Shown piece after piece: positions 11,301 through 23,770 of a stretch of DNA of 64,000 nucleotides. Under the pieces are notes generated by a model. That model saw only the letters and a list, made by a program, of their open reading frames with translations. It had not been told where the DNA came from and did no database searches. Every line of letters begins with the position of its first letter. Positions within the stretch are counted from its first letter, which is position 1. Source of the DNA: Elymus sibiricus (lineage: Eukaryota; Streptophyta; Magnoliopsida; Poales; Poaceae); NCBI GenBank assembly GCA_039707655.1, contig CM077666.1, positions 305,624,166 through 305,688,165 on the forward strand, written 5' to 3'. Both the position numbers and the translations under genes were made by a program.

Positions 11301-12534
11301 CACTACTGGAAAAAGCCTTATAGGTAAACTCAAATGAGTGGCGGGCGCGACGAGTTACCCGCCATAGCTATTTTGGAAAACTAGCAGTGACGGGTAACAA
11401 AAAGTGCCCGCCACAGTTAAGTGCGTAACAGTGGCGAACACTTTTTGTCGCCCGCCACAGGTATAATCTTCCGGGTAGGACTTGTTTGCGTAACTCAGCA
11501 GTGACGGGCACTAGATAACGCCCGCCACAGGTACATGAACCAGCACTGGCGGGAACTCCCTAGCAACCGCCACTAGTTATCCTTGCCGGATGTCCAGTTT
11601 TGGCATAACATAGCTGTGGCGGGTACTGCTTACCGCCCGCCAGTGGTAGGTTAATTAGCAGTGGCGGGCAGTAAATTCGGCCCGCCACAAAACATTTCCC
11701 TGCATGAGGTGCTTGTTTTTGTGCCCGTCACAAGTATCTTTTTCCACTTAGTACATAACACAAGAAATTACTTACTCTACGACTTTACCACTATTACCAC
11801 TTTGTACATAACACAATAAATAACAGAAAAATAGTAAAGAAAACATAGCAGTGCACCCGCTGGCTCGCCCGCCACTGTGTAATACAGTTACCACCGGCGG
11901 GTGCAATCTAGAGCCCGCCACATGTACCTCTGTGATCCGGCGTGGACAAAATGGTTCCTTCTGATTGGTCGAAATGACCATCCCACGGATTGATGACGTG
12001 GCTCGCATTTGCACGTCCACACCCATCTGTGCTTTCTCTGATTGGTGGAGATGAGAGGAGCCACAGTCTACTGGCCACAACCGCGTCTCTCCCTCGATCT
12101 CCCTCTCACTCTGAAGCTGCGTTCCCTTTTTCGCCTTCGTCTTCACCGGCCGATCCCGACCAGCTCCGGCCATCTCCCCCGGTGGCGAGCAAGCTCCAGC
12201 ACCGCCGCAGTCTCGTATCCCTTCCTCACTAAATGAGATCACCGATTGTCTCCTCGCGTTGTCTCGTCTAACCCTACCCGCCTCTGTACATGCAGATGAG
12301 ATGGTGCTCCGGTCCATGCGAGATGATGCTCCGATGGCAGCGCCGAGCAAGCTGCGTTGACGGCGGCTCTGGCGGGGCTGCGGCGGATGGATGGAAGAAC
12401 GACACGAGGAGGCGGATCCAGCGTGCACTACGGTGGATCCAGCACGGTAGAGAATCCAGCGAGCGCGGGGCGGCGAATCCATCGCGCCGGCAGATCCAGC
12501 AGGCGCGCGCGGCGGCAGATCCAGCAGCGCGGCG

Positions 12535-12553
12535 GTGTGTGTGTGTGTGTGTG
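12535..12553. repeat. GT microsatellite
   Basis: A run of alternating G and T lies inside the CACTA interior. Confidence 0.8.
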
Positions 12554-12832
12554 CCAGCTTCCTGAGTTGGGGCAGGGCCGCACCGTGGAGTGCCACCGCT
12601 GCGCTGCCGGGATGTGCATATTTTTTTAATTTGTAAAATCGTACCAGTGGCGGGTAAATATTGACGCCCGCCATTGCTAGTTTGTGCCGTTACTGGATTA
12701 TACTTGTGGCGGGCACTAGGTAAAGCCCGCCACTGCTAGGTCTTTATCAGTGGAGGGCGCGCGCCCGCCACTGATGCCCTCCTAGCAGTGGCGGGAGGTC
12801 AGTGGCGGGCGTCCCTGAGAGCCTTGCCCGCC

Positions 12833-12911
12833 ACTGCTGGGCTTTTTCCGCCTGCTACTGCTAGGCTTTTTCCGCCTGCTACTGCTAGGCTTTTTCCGCC
12901 CATCGCTGCTA
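12833..12911. repeat. Three tandem copies of a ~29-bp unit in the CACTA right subterminal region
   Basis: The unit GGCTTTTTCCGCC(T/C)GCTACTGCT repeats three times just inside the right terminus. Each unit carries the CTGCTA core of the subterminal motif family. Confidence 0.75.
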
Positions 12912-12929
12912 GGCAATCCTGTAGTAGTG

Positions 12930-13381
12930 TCACTTGACGTCACCTGTCCGGCAACCTCCTCCCCTGCCGGCCGCTGCTCCGGAAGCAGCGATGGGTTCTA
13001 GTGCCCGCTTCGTCGGTGCCGCGGACGCGCACGCCGGAATCGGAGAACTAGCAAAGGGTCCACGAAGAAGCAACCTTATCTATTCCATCACGGCTTACGT
13101 CCATGAAGGACTAGCCTCACTCGAGGTAGATCTTCACGAAGTAGGCGATCTCATTGCCCTTACAACACAAGTGTAGCTGTTTCTCTCTCAGAAAATGGAT
13201 ATGGGAAATGTAAGTTTTGAACTGGTTGCTCTCTGAGAGTTGTTGGAATGGGTGGGGGTATATATAGGCAGCACCAAAAATCTAACCGTTACACACCTTT
13301 ATGCGCTACTCGGTGGGACCGGTTGAAAACACTCGATGAGACCGAACAGTACAAAAAGTTTGAACTTTAGGCTTTTCGTCA
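12930..13381. other. Remnant DNA between the CACTA element and the copia nest
   Basis: The start continues the fragment interrupted at 11300. From about 13045 the sequence, with blocks on either side of CATGAAGGACTAGCCTCACTC and a later GGTGGGACCGGTTGAAAACAC, looks like an LTR-derived Triticeae repeat rather than a gene. It includes a TATATATAGG box near 13258. The small frame 12934-13176 has no recognisable domain. Confidence 0.35.
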
Positions 13382-14996
13382 TGGGGAACGTTGCATGGAA
13401 AACATTTTTTCCCACGAAACACCCAAGATCTAATCTATGTAGATGCTAGCAACGAGAGGGGAACGTGTCTACATACCCTTGTAGACCGAAAGCGTTAACG
13501 ATCTAGAGATCGTGGTTGGCGTAGTCGTACTCCTTCGCTATCCAATCCGATCCAAGCACCGCACGAATGGCACCTCCGAGATGTGCACACGTACGGCTCG
13601 GTGATGTCTCCTCCTTCTTGATCTAGCAAGCGAGGCAGAAGAGGTAGATGGGATCTAGGCCAGCACGACAGCGTGGTCGTGGTGGTGGCAGAAGAACTGC
13701 AGCAAGTCGCCAAGCGTTACGCGAAGGAGATTGGAGAGGTGGCGGCCAGGCAAAGGGGTGAGCCTCCCCCTTGCACCCCCACCTTATATAGGGGTGTGGG
13801 AGGGGGCGGATGCCCCCCCTTGGCCGCATGGGCTTGGTGGGGTGCGGCCACCCTGGCCCATGTAGGCCTAGGGCGCCCACTAAGGGTCCATGTGGCCCTC
13901 CGGGGCAGGTGAGCCCCTCCGGTGGACCCCTGAAACCCTTTGGGACCTCCCGTACACTGCCGGCAATCCCCCGAACTTTTCCGGTACTCCGAATATCACT
14001 TCTCATATATAAATCTTTACCTCCGGACTATTCCGGAGCTCCTTGTGATGTCCCGGATCCCATCCGAGACTCCGAACTACTTTCGGACTCACCATATGAA
14101 TATCCCAATACTACACTAGCATTACCGAACGTTAAGTGTGTGACCCTACGAGTTCGAGAACATGCAGACATGACCGAGACTCCTCTCCGATCAATAATCA
14201 ATAGCGGGACCTGGATGCCCATATTGACTCCCACATATTCAACAAAGATCTTTATCGGTTTCAACCACGATGTCGAGGATTCAGTTAATTCCGTATGCAA
14301 TTCTCTTTGTCCGGCGATATGTTACCTGTCCGAGCTTCGATCGTCGGTATCCTCATACCTAGTTCAATCTCGTTACCGGCAAGTCTCTTTACTCGTTCCG
14401 TAATACAAGATCCCCGTGACCAAACTCATTAGTCACATGCTTGCAAGCCATTTATGATGTTGTATTACCGAGAGGGTCCAGAGATATCTCTCCGTCACAC
14501 GGAGCGACAACTCTCAGCCTCGATCCATGCAACCCAACAAATACTTTCAGAGATACCTGTAGAGCACCTTTATGACTACCTAGTTATGAAGTGACGTTTG
14601 ATTACCCACAAAGTATTCTTCCAATATCAGGGAGTGACACGATCTCATGGTCTAAGGAGCATATACTTGACATAAAGAAAGCTGTAGCAAATAAACTAAG
14701 TGATAAAATCTGATGCTAAGCTTACAGTTGGGTCTTGTCCGTGACATTATTCTCCTAATGATGTGATCCCGTTATTAAATGACAACTCATGTCTATGGTG
14801 AGGAAACCTTAACCATCTTTAATCAACGAGCTAGTCTAGTAGAGGCTTACTAGGGACACGGTGTCTGTTTATATATCCACACATGTATTTAAGTTTCTAG
14901 TCAATACAATTATAGCATGGATAATAAACATTTATCATGAACAAGGAAATATGATAATAACAACTTTATTATTGCCTCTAGGGCATATTTCCAACA
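13382..14996 (-). repeat. 3' LTR of the copia element
   Basis: This is the complete 1615-bp LTR, reading TGTTGGAAATATGCC...CGTTCCCCA on the minus strand. The polypurine tract ends at plus 14997, next to the terminal TG. It serves as the reference showing that the right-hand LTR is truncated. Confidence 0.88.
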
Positions 14997-15029
14997 GTCT
15001 CCCACTTGCACTAGAGTCAGTAATCTAGT

Positions 15030-15866
15030 TTACATTGTAATGAATCTAACACCCATCGGGTTCTGGTGCTCTTCATGTTTTGCTCGTGGAAGAGGTTTAG
15101 TCAACGGGTCTGCAACATTCAGATCCGTATGTACTTTACAAATCTCTATGTCTCCATCTTTGATGTAGTCACGGATGAAGTTGAAGCGGTGTTTAATATG
15201 CTTGGTCTTCTTGTGAAATCTTGGCTCCTTGGCAATAGCAATGGCGCCAGTGTTGTCACAAAAGATAGTCGTGGGATCCAATGCACTAGGAACCACACCT
15301 AGATCGGACATGAACTCCTTCATCCAGACCCCCTGCGCCACTTCTGAAGCAGCCATGTATTCTGCCTCACATGTAGATGCTGCTACCACGCTCTGCTTGG
15401 AGCTACTCCAACTGACTGCTCCACCATTTAAACAAATACATATCCGGTTTGAGACTTTGAGTCATCCAGATCAATGTCAAAGCTAGCATCGACGTAACCC
15501 TTTACGGCGAGCTTCTCTTCACCTCCATAAACGAGAAACATTTCCTTAGTCCTCTTTAGGTACTTAAGGATATTTTGACCGCTGTCCAGTGAACTTATGG
15601 CAAGGAACACATCAGGTCTGGTACACAGCATGGCATACATTATAGAGCCTATGACTGAGGCACAGGAGACGACTTTCATCCTTTCTCTTTCTTCTGCCGT
15701 GGTCGGGCTTTGAGTCTTACTCAACTTTATACCTTATAATATGGGCAAGAACCCCTTCTTTGGTCCATTTTGAACTTCTTCAAAACTTTTTCAAGGTATG
15801 TACTTTGTGAAAGTCCTATCAAGCGTCTTGATCTATCTCTATAGATCTTTATGCCCAATATATAAG
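15030..15866 (-). pseudogene. Copia RNase H and distal reverse transcriptase part of pol
   Basis: The minus-strand frames encode the copia RNase H block ASTCEAEYMAASEVAQGVW followed by the host-factor-like FCDNTGAIAIAKEP region. Upstream (15428-15724) lies the RT-RH connection with GSIMYAMLCTRPD. The reading frame shifts between these blocks. The left part of pol is cut at 15866 by the nested gypsy element and resumes at 23771. Confidence 0.85.
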
Positions 15867-17431
15867 TGCTACTTGTAGCTTGCGTTGGTGTTTTCCCCGA
15901 AGAGGAAGGGATGATGCAGCACAGTAGAGATAAGTATTTCCCTCAGTTATGAAACCAAGGTTATCGAACCAGTAGGAGAATCACACAACACCTCGTTAGC
16001 AGCACCTGCACACAAACAACAAATCCTTACACCCAACGCAAACGAGTCAATCCCTCGGCGGTCAATTGCAAGATTAAATTGTATGTGATAGATAGATAGA
16101 TTGAAACAAAAATACAAAATAAAATAAATAAAAGAAAATGGCAGCAATACTTTTAGGGTTTTAATAATATGATTTAGATAGACCCGGGGGCCATAGTTTT
16201 CACTAGAGGCTTCTCTCGAGAAAATAGCATACGGTGGGTAGACAAATTACTGTTGGGCAATTGATAGAAAAACAAATAATCATGATGACATCCAAGGCAA
16301 TGATCATGTATATAGGCATCACGTCCGAGACAAGTAGACCAACTCCTGCCTGCATCTACTACTATTACTCCACACATCGACCGCTATCCAGCATGCATCT
16401 AGTGTATTAAGTCCATAAAGAACGGAGTAACGCCTTAAGAACGATGACATGATGTAGTAGACAAGATAAACTCACGTATGAATAAACCCCATCTTTTTAC
16501 CCTTAATAGTAACGATACATACGTGTCATGTCCCTTTCTGTCACTAGGATTGAGCACCGCAAGATCGAACCCATTACAAAGTACCTCTTCCCATGGTAAG
16601 ATAAATCAATCTAGTTGGCCAAACCAAATCAATAGATCGGAGAAGAAATACGAAGCTATAATAATCATGCATAAAAGAGATCAGAGAAGACTCAAATAAT
16701 ATTCATGGATAATCTGATCATAAACTCACAATTCATCGGATCCCAACAAACACACCGCAAAAAGTGAATACATCGGATAGAACTCCAAGAACATCGAGGA
16801 GAACATTGTATTGAAGATCAAAAAGAGGGAAGAAGCCATCTAGCTACTAACTATGGACCCGAAGGTCTGTGGTAAACTACTCACGCATCATCGGAAGGGC
16901 AACAAGGTTGATGTAGAGCCCCTCCGTGATCGATTCCCCCTCTGGCGGAGTACCGGAAAAGGCCTCCAGATGGGATCTCTCGAGAACAGAAACTTGCGGT
17001 GGCGGAAAAAGTATTTCGTGGACTCCCCCGAGGGTTTCTGATTTTTCCTGAATTTATAGTGGTGGAATTAGGTCAAACAGAGCTGAGATGGGCCCACGAG
17101 GCACCAGGGCGCGCCTGCCCCCCCCCCTAGGCGCGCCCTGGTGGCTCGTGGCCACCTCCTCTGGAGTCTGGTCTTCTCCCGAAGCTTCTAGTGTTTATCT
17201 TGACCAGAAAAAAATCTCCAAAAAGTTTCGTGGCATTTGGACTTCGTTTGGTATTGATTTTCTGTAAAACAAAAACAGGGCAGAAAACAGCAACTGGCAC
17301 TGGGCACTAAGTTAATAGGTTAGTCTCCAAAAATGATATATAATTGCTGTAAATGCATATAAAAACATCCAAGATTGATAATATAACAGCATGGAATAAT
17401 AAAAAATTATAGATACGTTGGAGACGTATCA
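15867..17431 (-). repeat. 3' LTR of the nested gypsy element
   Basis: This LTR has the same length as 22206-23770. It carries a 7-bp deletion near 16047 relative to the other LTR and several substitutions. The outer edge abuts TSD ATAAG. Confidence 0.88.
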
Positions 17432-19830
17432 GCATCCCCAAGCTTAATTCCTACTCGTCCTCGAGTAGGTAAATGATAAAAACAGAATTTTTGATGTGGA
17501 ATGCTGCCTATCATATTCATCACATATTCTTTTCTTTTGTAGCATGGACATTGGACTTGAATGATTCAAAGCAATAGTCTATAATTTGACATGAGGATAT
17601 AAATACTCAAGCATGCTAACAAGCAACCATGTCTTTCAAAATATCAACGCTAAAGAAAGTTATCCCTAGCCCATTATGCTCAATCATTGATCCATTCATG
17701 AAACACACTCAAATATTAGCTACATCTAATGCACAAGTATGACAATAGTGCTCTCTAGTTGGTGCTTTATAATAGAAGATGGAGACTCAAGTAAAAATAA
17801 GAATTGCATAAAAGTAAATAGATAGGCCCTTCGCAAAGGGAAGCAGAGATTTGTCAAATGTGCCAGAGCTCAAGGCTGAAATTAAAGAGATAAAATATTT
17901 TGAGAGACATGCTTTTTCCTGTCAACGAAGACGACCGAGAATTCCCAATATTTTCCATGCTAGACACATCATAGGCGGTTCCCAAACAGAAAGTAAAGTT
18001 CATTTCCTTTCCACCATTCTTTCACAATCCATGGCTAGCCGTATCCACGGGTGCCCTCCATACCAACACTTTCCAAGGAATTTTGTTGTTATTAATTTTT
18101 TATTCATTGTGGGACTGGGCATCCCTATTACCAACAAGTCTCTCGTGCAATGACAAGTGAATAAACACTCATCGTGAGAATAACACACCTAGCATGGAAA
18201 ATAATGGCCACCCCCTGCCGCTTCATGAGCGGTACGGGCACACAAAACGGAAAAATTATTTTGAAAATTAGAGTTGGCACACGCAAATTTACTTGGAACG
18301 GCATTGAAATACTGCATATAGGTAGATATAGTGGACTCATTTGGCACAACTTGGGTTTAAGTATTTTGGATGCACAAGCAGTATTTCCGCTTAGTACAAA
18401 TGAAGGCTAGCAAATAGATTGAGAAACAACCAACCAAAAAACGAAAACGGTCATAAACATGCATTAAACATAACTAACACCGAATAATGCACCATAAGTA
18501 GGATATAATTTCTTTGCATAACTATTGACTTGATGTGCATGCATAGGGAATCACAAACCTTAACACTAATATTCTTACTAAATCACAATTACTAACTAAC
18601 ATGGCTCACATATTATCATTTCCATATCGCAAAACTATTGCAAGGAATCACACTTATCATATCCAATGATCTATATGAAAGTTTTTATTATATCCCTCTT
18701 GAATATTCATCACTTTGGGACCAAATTCATATCTTGTACAAATTACCGTTACTATTATCAACTCTCAAAAAGATTTAAGTGAGGCATGAGAGTGCAGATA
18801 TTTCTTCAAAATTTCAATCTTATCAATTCTCAAAATAATATAAGTGAAGCATGAGAATTCATTTCTTCAAAATATAGCCACCACCGTGCTCAAAAAGATT
18901 TAAGTGAAGCACTAGAGCAACTGCCTAGCTCAAAAAATTTAAGTGAAGCACATAGAGTATTCTAACAAATGATGATGAACGTGTGGCTCTCTCAAAATAG
19001 GTGTGCTCAGCAAAGATGATTGTGACAAACTAAAAAAGCAAACATAGCAAAGACTCATATAATACAAGACGCTCCAAGCAAAACACATATCATGTGACGA
19101 ATAAAAATATAGCTCCAAGTAAAATTACCGATGGTTGGTAGAAGAAAGAGGGGATGCCTTCCAGGGCATCCCCAAGCTTAGACGCTTGAGTCTTCCTTGA
19201 ATATTACCTTGGGGTGCCTCGGGCATCCCCAAGCTTAGGCTTTTGCTACTCCTTATTCCTTCATCCATCGTGATCTCACCCAAAACTTGAAAACTTCAAT
19301 CACACAAAACTCAACAAAACCTTCGTGAGATCCGTTAGCATAACAAAATAAATCACTACTTTAAGTACTATTGCAAACCCATTCATATTTTATTTTTTCA
19401 TTATACCTACTGTACTCTAACTTCACCATGGCTTATACCCCCCGATACAATTCATAGATTCATCAAAACAAGCAAGTAGTGCATCAAAAACAGAATCTGT
19501 CAAAAACAGAACAGTCTGTAGCAATCTATTTCAAAGCCATAATTCTGTAACTCCAAAAATTCTGAAAAATTAGGACAACGTGGGAAATTCATATACCAAT
19601 ACTGTGTAAAAATTTCAGATTTTTCTGACACTCCAGTACAGAAAAAAATTCGGGCATTGGACGCAAAACTTTCTGTTTTCCAAACAACATCAATTATACT
19701 ATCTTCCAAATCATCCTAAAGGCTTTACTTGGCACAAACACTAATTAAAAACACAAAAACACAATCATAACAGTAGCATAATTGTGAAAACACACAATAA
19801 CAGAAAAATTTTATTTTATTCATTGGGTTG
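17432..19830 (-). other. Non-coding 3' part of the nested gypsy element
   Basis: This AT-rich sequence lies between the protease stop and the 3' LTR, where an autonomous gypsy element would carry pol. It contains short repeats of a CTCAAAAAGATTTAAGTGA type (18765-18950) and the paired stem-loop block near 19150-19240. Confidence 0.6.
19150..19240 (-). ncRNA. Paired stem-loop block in the gypsy 3' region
   Basis: On the plus strand GGGGATGCC, a short loop, and GGCATCCCC (19150-19173) form a perfect 9-bp inverted repeat. A second GGGGTGCC...GGGCATCCCC pair follows at about 19212-19232. The same arrangement occurs in the element at 62900-63720 with different loop bases. A structural RNA role is inference. 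Confidence 0.45.
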
Positions 19831-20000
19831 CCTCCCAACAAGCGTTATTGTTTTATGCCCCTAGCTAGGCATAATGCATAGTTTCAAGTATTGTCATCTT
19901 TCAAGTTGATTCCATAAGTGACCCTCATAATTGATTCATATGGTGCTTTAATTTTCTTCCTAGGGAAATGTTCCATACCCTTTTTTAATGGAAATTGAAA

Positions 20001-21028
20001 TTATATACCCCCTTCTTTCATGTCAATAACGGCACCTATGGTTCGTAAGAACGGTCTACCAAGTATTATGGGGCAAGAAGAATTGCATTCAATATCAAGA
20101 ACAATAAAATCAACGGGCACATAATTTCTATTTGCAAGAATAAGAACATCATTAATTCTACCCAAAGGCTTTTTAATAGTAGAATCCGCAAGATGCAAAT
20201 TAAGAGAACATTCATCTATATTGGTAAAACCTAGCACATCACATAGAGATTTTGGAATTGTGGAAACGCTAGCACCCAAATCACATAAAGCATTGCACTC
20301 ATAATTTTTAATTTTAACTTTAATGGTGGGTTCCCATTCATCATATAATTTTCTAGGAATTGAAATTTCTAGTTCTAGCTTTTCTTCTAACTCTTTCATC
20401 ATTGCTTCTACGATGTGTTTAGTAAAAGTCTTGTTTTGCTCATAAGCGTTGGGTGAATTTAACATGGATTGTAACAAAGAAATGCATTCAATCAAAGAAC
20501 AATTATCATAATTAAAATCTTTGTAATCCAAGAGAGTGGGCACATCGCTATTTAAAGTTTTTACCTCTTCAAACCCACTTTTAGCAATTTTCTTATCAAG
20601 ATTTTCACCCTCCGAATTATGGGGACGCTCTTTAGCTAAAGTTGACTCTTCTTCAGTCCCCTTTTCATCAAGTTTTATTTTGCTAAACAAAGAATCAATA
20701 GATGAAACACCAATCATTTTAATATCCTCATCATTACTACGATAAAAACCGGGAGGAATCGCTTTTTCTAAAAATTCTCGTTTAGCTTTTAGCATGGCGG
20801 TTCTTTTCTTAATCTCATCCATGGAGACATATAAGGCTTTAATTGATTCACTAATATCAATTTTGGGTGGCAAAATTTTAGTCTTAAGATTTTCCACATC
20901 ATGAATAATTCTATCAATGCTCCTAGACATATCATCAAGTTTACTCAATTTTTCTTCTATCGTAGTGTTGAAAACTGTTTGAGCATTAATAAATTCTTTA
21001 ATATTACTTTCAAGATCAAAGGGTATCC

Positions 21029-21059
<31 letters not shown>

Positions 21060-22022
21060 GGAATTACCATAAGGATTGCCATAATTATTAGAAGAATTTC
21101 CAGGAAACGGCCTAGCATTGAAATTACCTCCATAAGCATTATTATTGAAATTGTTTCGCGAGACAAAATTCACATCTATGGGATCATTATTTTGCTCAAT
21201 CAAAGTGGACAAAGGCACATCATTAGGATCAATATGAGCATTTTTACTAGCAACCAATTTCATAAGCGCATCAACTTTATCACTCAAAGTACTAATTTCT
21301 TCAATAGAATTCACTTTTTTACTAGTAGGTGTTCTTTCAGTATGCCATTGTGAATAATTTGCCATAATATTATCAAGCAATTTAGTAGCTTCTCCCAAAG
21401 TAATTTCCATAAAAGTACCACCTACGGCGGAATCTAAAAGATTTCTAGAAACAAAATTCAATCCCGCATAAATATTTTGTATGATCATCCATAAATTTAA
21501 ACCATGAGTAGGACAATTTCTTATCATTAATTTCATCCTCTCCCAAGATTGGGCAACATGTTCATGATCAAGTTGCTTGAAATTCATAATTTTATTTCCA
21601 AGAGAAATAATTTTCGCGGGAGGAAAATACTTGGTAATAAAAGTATCTTTACACCTATCCCAAGAATCGATACTATTTCGTGGTAAAGATGAGGACCAAA
21701 TTTTTGCACGATCCAACAATGAGAATGGGAATAATTTTAATTTCACAATATCATTATCCACATCTTTTTTATTTTGCATGTCACACAATTCTAGGAAAGT
21801 GTTAAGATGGGATGCAGCATCTTCATTAGGACTACCAGAAAATTGTTCTTTCTTAACAAGATTTAACAAAGCGGCATTAATATCACAAGTCTCCGCACTA
21901 GCGGCGGGAGGAGCAATCGGAGTACTAATAAAATCATTATTACTAGTATTGGAAAAATCACACAATTTTGTATTTCTTGAGACATCGTGACTACGCAAAC
22001 AAGATAACAAGCAAGTAAACAA
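20001..22022 (-). CDS. Gypsy gag and aspartic protease frame (no pol)
   Basis: The 673-codon open frame has a Retrotrans_gag-like block at about residues 60-230 (FSGSPNEDAASHLNTFLELC, SWDRCKDTFITKYF). An Asn run near residues 325-333 comes from a TTA microsatellite. The aspartic protease follows at about residues 560-665, with active site CDLGASVSTIP and flap-distal CPIILGRPFLRTIGA. The frame then ends and the polymerase is absent. No ATG opens this frame at its 5' end; an ATG in another frame (MSQEIQ) near 21986 suggests an early one-base shift. The protein would package RNA, but transposition would need a reverse transcriptase supplied in trans. Confidence 0.8.
21030..21058. repeat. TTA/AAT microsatellite encoding poly-Asn in gag
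   Basis: About nine uninterrupted TTA triplets lie within the gag coding frame and read AAT (Asn) on the minus strand. Confidence 0.85.
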
Positions 22023-22176
22023 GCAAACAAGAAAAAGGCAAACGAAAAATATTTTTGTATTTTTGTAAAAATGTTTTAGAAGTGGGGGAGATGAAAACGA
22101 GAGGCAAATGGCAAATAAAATAAATGCAAGGAGATGAGAGTTTATGCAAAGGTACTTGATAGATGTTGATGATGTC

Positions 22177-22194
22177 TCCCCGGCAACGGCGCCA
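22177..22194 (-). other. Primer-binding site (tRNA-Asp) of the nested gypsy element
   Basis: On the minus strand it reads TGGCGCCGTTGCCGGGGA, complementary to the 3' end of plant tRNA-Asp. It lies 11 bases inside the 5' LTR. Confidence 0.85.
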
Positions 22195-22205
22195 GAAATT
22201 CTTCC

Positions 22206-23770
22206 TGCTACTTGTAGCTTGCGTTGGTATTTTCCACGAAGAGGAAGGGATGATGCAGCACAGTAGAGATAAGTATTTCCCTCAGTTATGAAACCAAGGT
22301 TATCAAACCAGTAGGAGAATCACACAACACCTCGTTAGCAGCACCTGCACACAAACAACAAATCCTTGCACCCAACGCAAACGAGGGGTTGTCAATCCCT
22401 CGGCGGTCAATTGCAAGATTAAATTGTATGTGATAGATAGATTGATTGAAACAAAAATACAAAATAAAATAAATAAAAGAAAATGGCAGCAATATTTTTA
22501 GGGTTTTAATAATATGATTTAGATAGACCCGGGGGCCATAGTTTTCACTAGAGGCTTCTCTCGAGAAAATAGCATGCGGTGGGTAGACAAATTATTGTTG
22601 GGCAATTGATAGAAAAGCAAATAATCATGACGATATCCAAGGCAATGATCATGTATATAGGCATCACGTCCGAGACAAGTAGACCGACTCTTGCCTGCAT
22701 CTACTACTATTACTCCACACATCGACCGCTATCCAGCATGCATCTAGTGTATTAAGTCCATAAAGAACGGAGTAACGCCTTAAGAACGATGACATGATGT
22801 AGACAAGATAAACTCACGTATGAATAAACCCCATATTTTTACCCTTAATAGCAATGATACATACGTGCCATGTCCCTTTCTGTCACTGGGATTGAGCACC
22901 GCAAGATCGAACCCATTACAAAGCACCTCTTCCCATGGCAAGATAAATCAATCTAGTTGGCCAAACCAAATCAATAGATCGAAGAAGAAATACGAAGCTA
23001 TAATAATCATGCATAAAAGAGATCAGAGAAGACTCAAATAATATTCATGGAAAATCTGATCATAAACTCACAATTCATCGGATCCCAACAAACACACCGC
23101 AAAAAGTGATTACATCGGATAGAACTCCAAGAACATCGAGGAGAACATTGTATTGAAGATCAAAAAGAGAGAAGAAGCCATCTAGCTACCAACTATGGAC
23201 CCGAAGGTCTGTGGTAAACTACTCACGCATCATCGGAAGGGCAGCAAGGTTGATGTAGAGCCCCTCCGTGATCGATTCCCCCTCCGGCGGAGTACCGGAA
23301 AAGGTCTCCAGATGGGATCTCTCGAGAACAGAAACTTGCGGCGGCGGAAAAAGTATTTCGTGGACTCCCCCGAGGGTTTCTGATTTTTCCTGAATTTATA
23401 GTGGTGGAATTAGGTCAAACGGAGCTGAGGTGGGCCCACGAGGCACCAGGGCGTGCCTGCCCTCCCCAGGCGCGCCCTGGTGGCTCGTGGCCACCTCCTC
23501 TGGCGTCTGGTCTTCTCCCGAAGCTTCTAGTGTTTATCTTGTCCAGAAAAAAATCTCCAAAAAGTTTCGTGGCATTTGGACTTCGTTTGGTATTTATTTT
23601 CTGTAAAACAAAAACAAGGCAGAAAACAACAACTGGCACTGGGCACTAAGTTAATAGGTTAGTCTCCAAAAATGATATATAATTGCTGTAAATGCATATA
23701 AAAACATCCAAGATTGATAATATAACAGCATGGAACAATCAAAAATTATAGATACGTTGGAGACGTATCA
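22206..23770 (-). repeat. 5' LTR of the nested gypsy element
   Basis: 1565 bp, starting TGATACGTCTCC on the minus strand. The outer edge abuts TSD ATAAG at 23771. Confidence 0.88.

Larger units (their letters stand above)
11301..12929. mobile_element. Non-autonomous CACTA (En/Spm-type) transposon, 1629 bp
   Basis: The left end is CACTACTGGAAAAAG at 11301. The right end, read in reverse complement from 12929, is CACTACTACAGGATTGC. A 3-bp duplication TCA flanks it at 11298-11300 and 12930-12932. Both subterminal regions carry many copies of AGTGGCGGGC or its complement GCCCGCCACT, the clustered motifs expected to bind a CACTA transposase. The centre (about 12040-12600) is GC-rich with a GT microsatellite and short frames but no transposase, so movement would need a partner element. 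Confidence 0.88.
15867..23770 (-). mobile_element. Pol-less gypsy-type LTR retrotransposon nested in the copia pol gene
   Basis: Two 1565-bp LTRs (15867-17431 and 22206-23770) start TGATACGTCTCC on the minus strand. They are flanked by ATAAG at 15862-15866 and 23771-23775. The primer-binding site TGGCGCCGTTGCCGGGGA (plus 22177-22194) is complementary to the 3' end of plant tRNA-Asp. The interior has gag plus an aspartic protease but no reverse transcriptase, RNase H or integrase, and 17432-20000 is non-coding. By eye the LTRs differ at roughly 2 per cent of sites plus small indels. It resembles the abundant Triticeae Fatima/Sabrina-like gypsy groups; I am unsure which. Confidence 0.9.

Noticed and set aside
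20901..21353. Plus-strand Ile-rich frame opposite gag
   Set aside because: It is an antisense shadow of the poly-Asn microsatellite and flanking gag codons.
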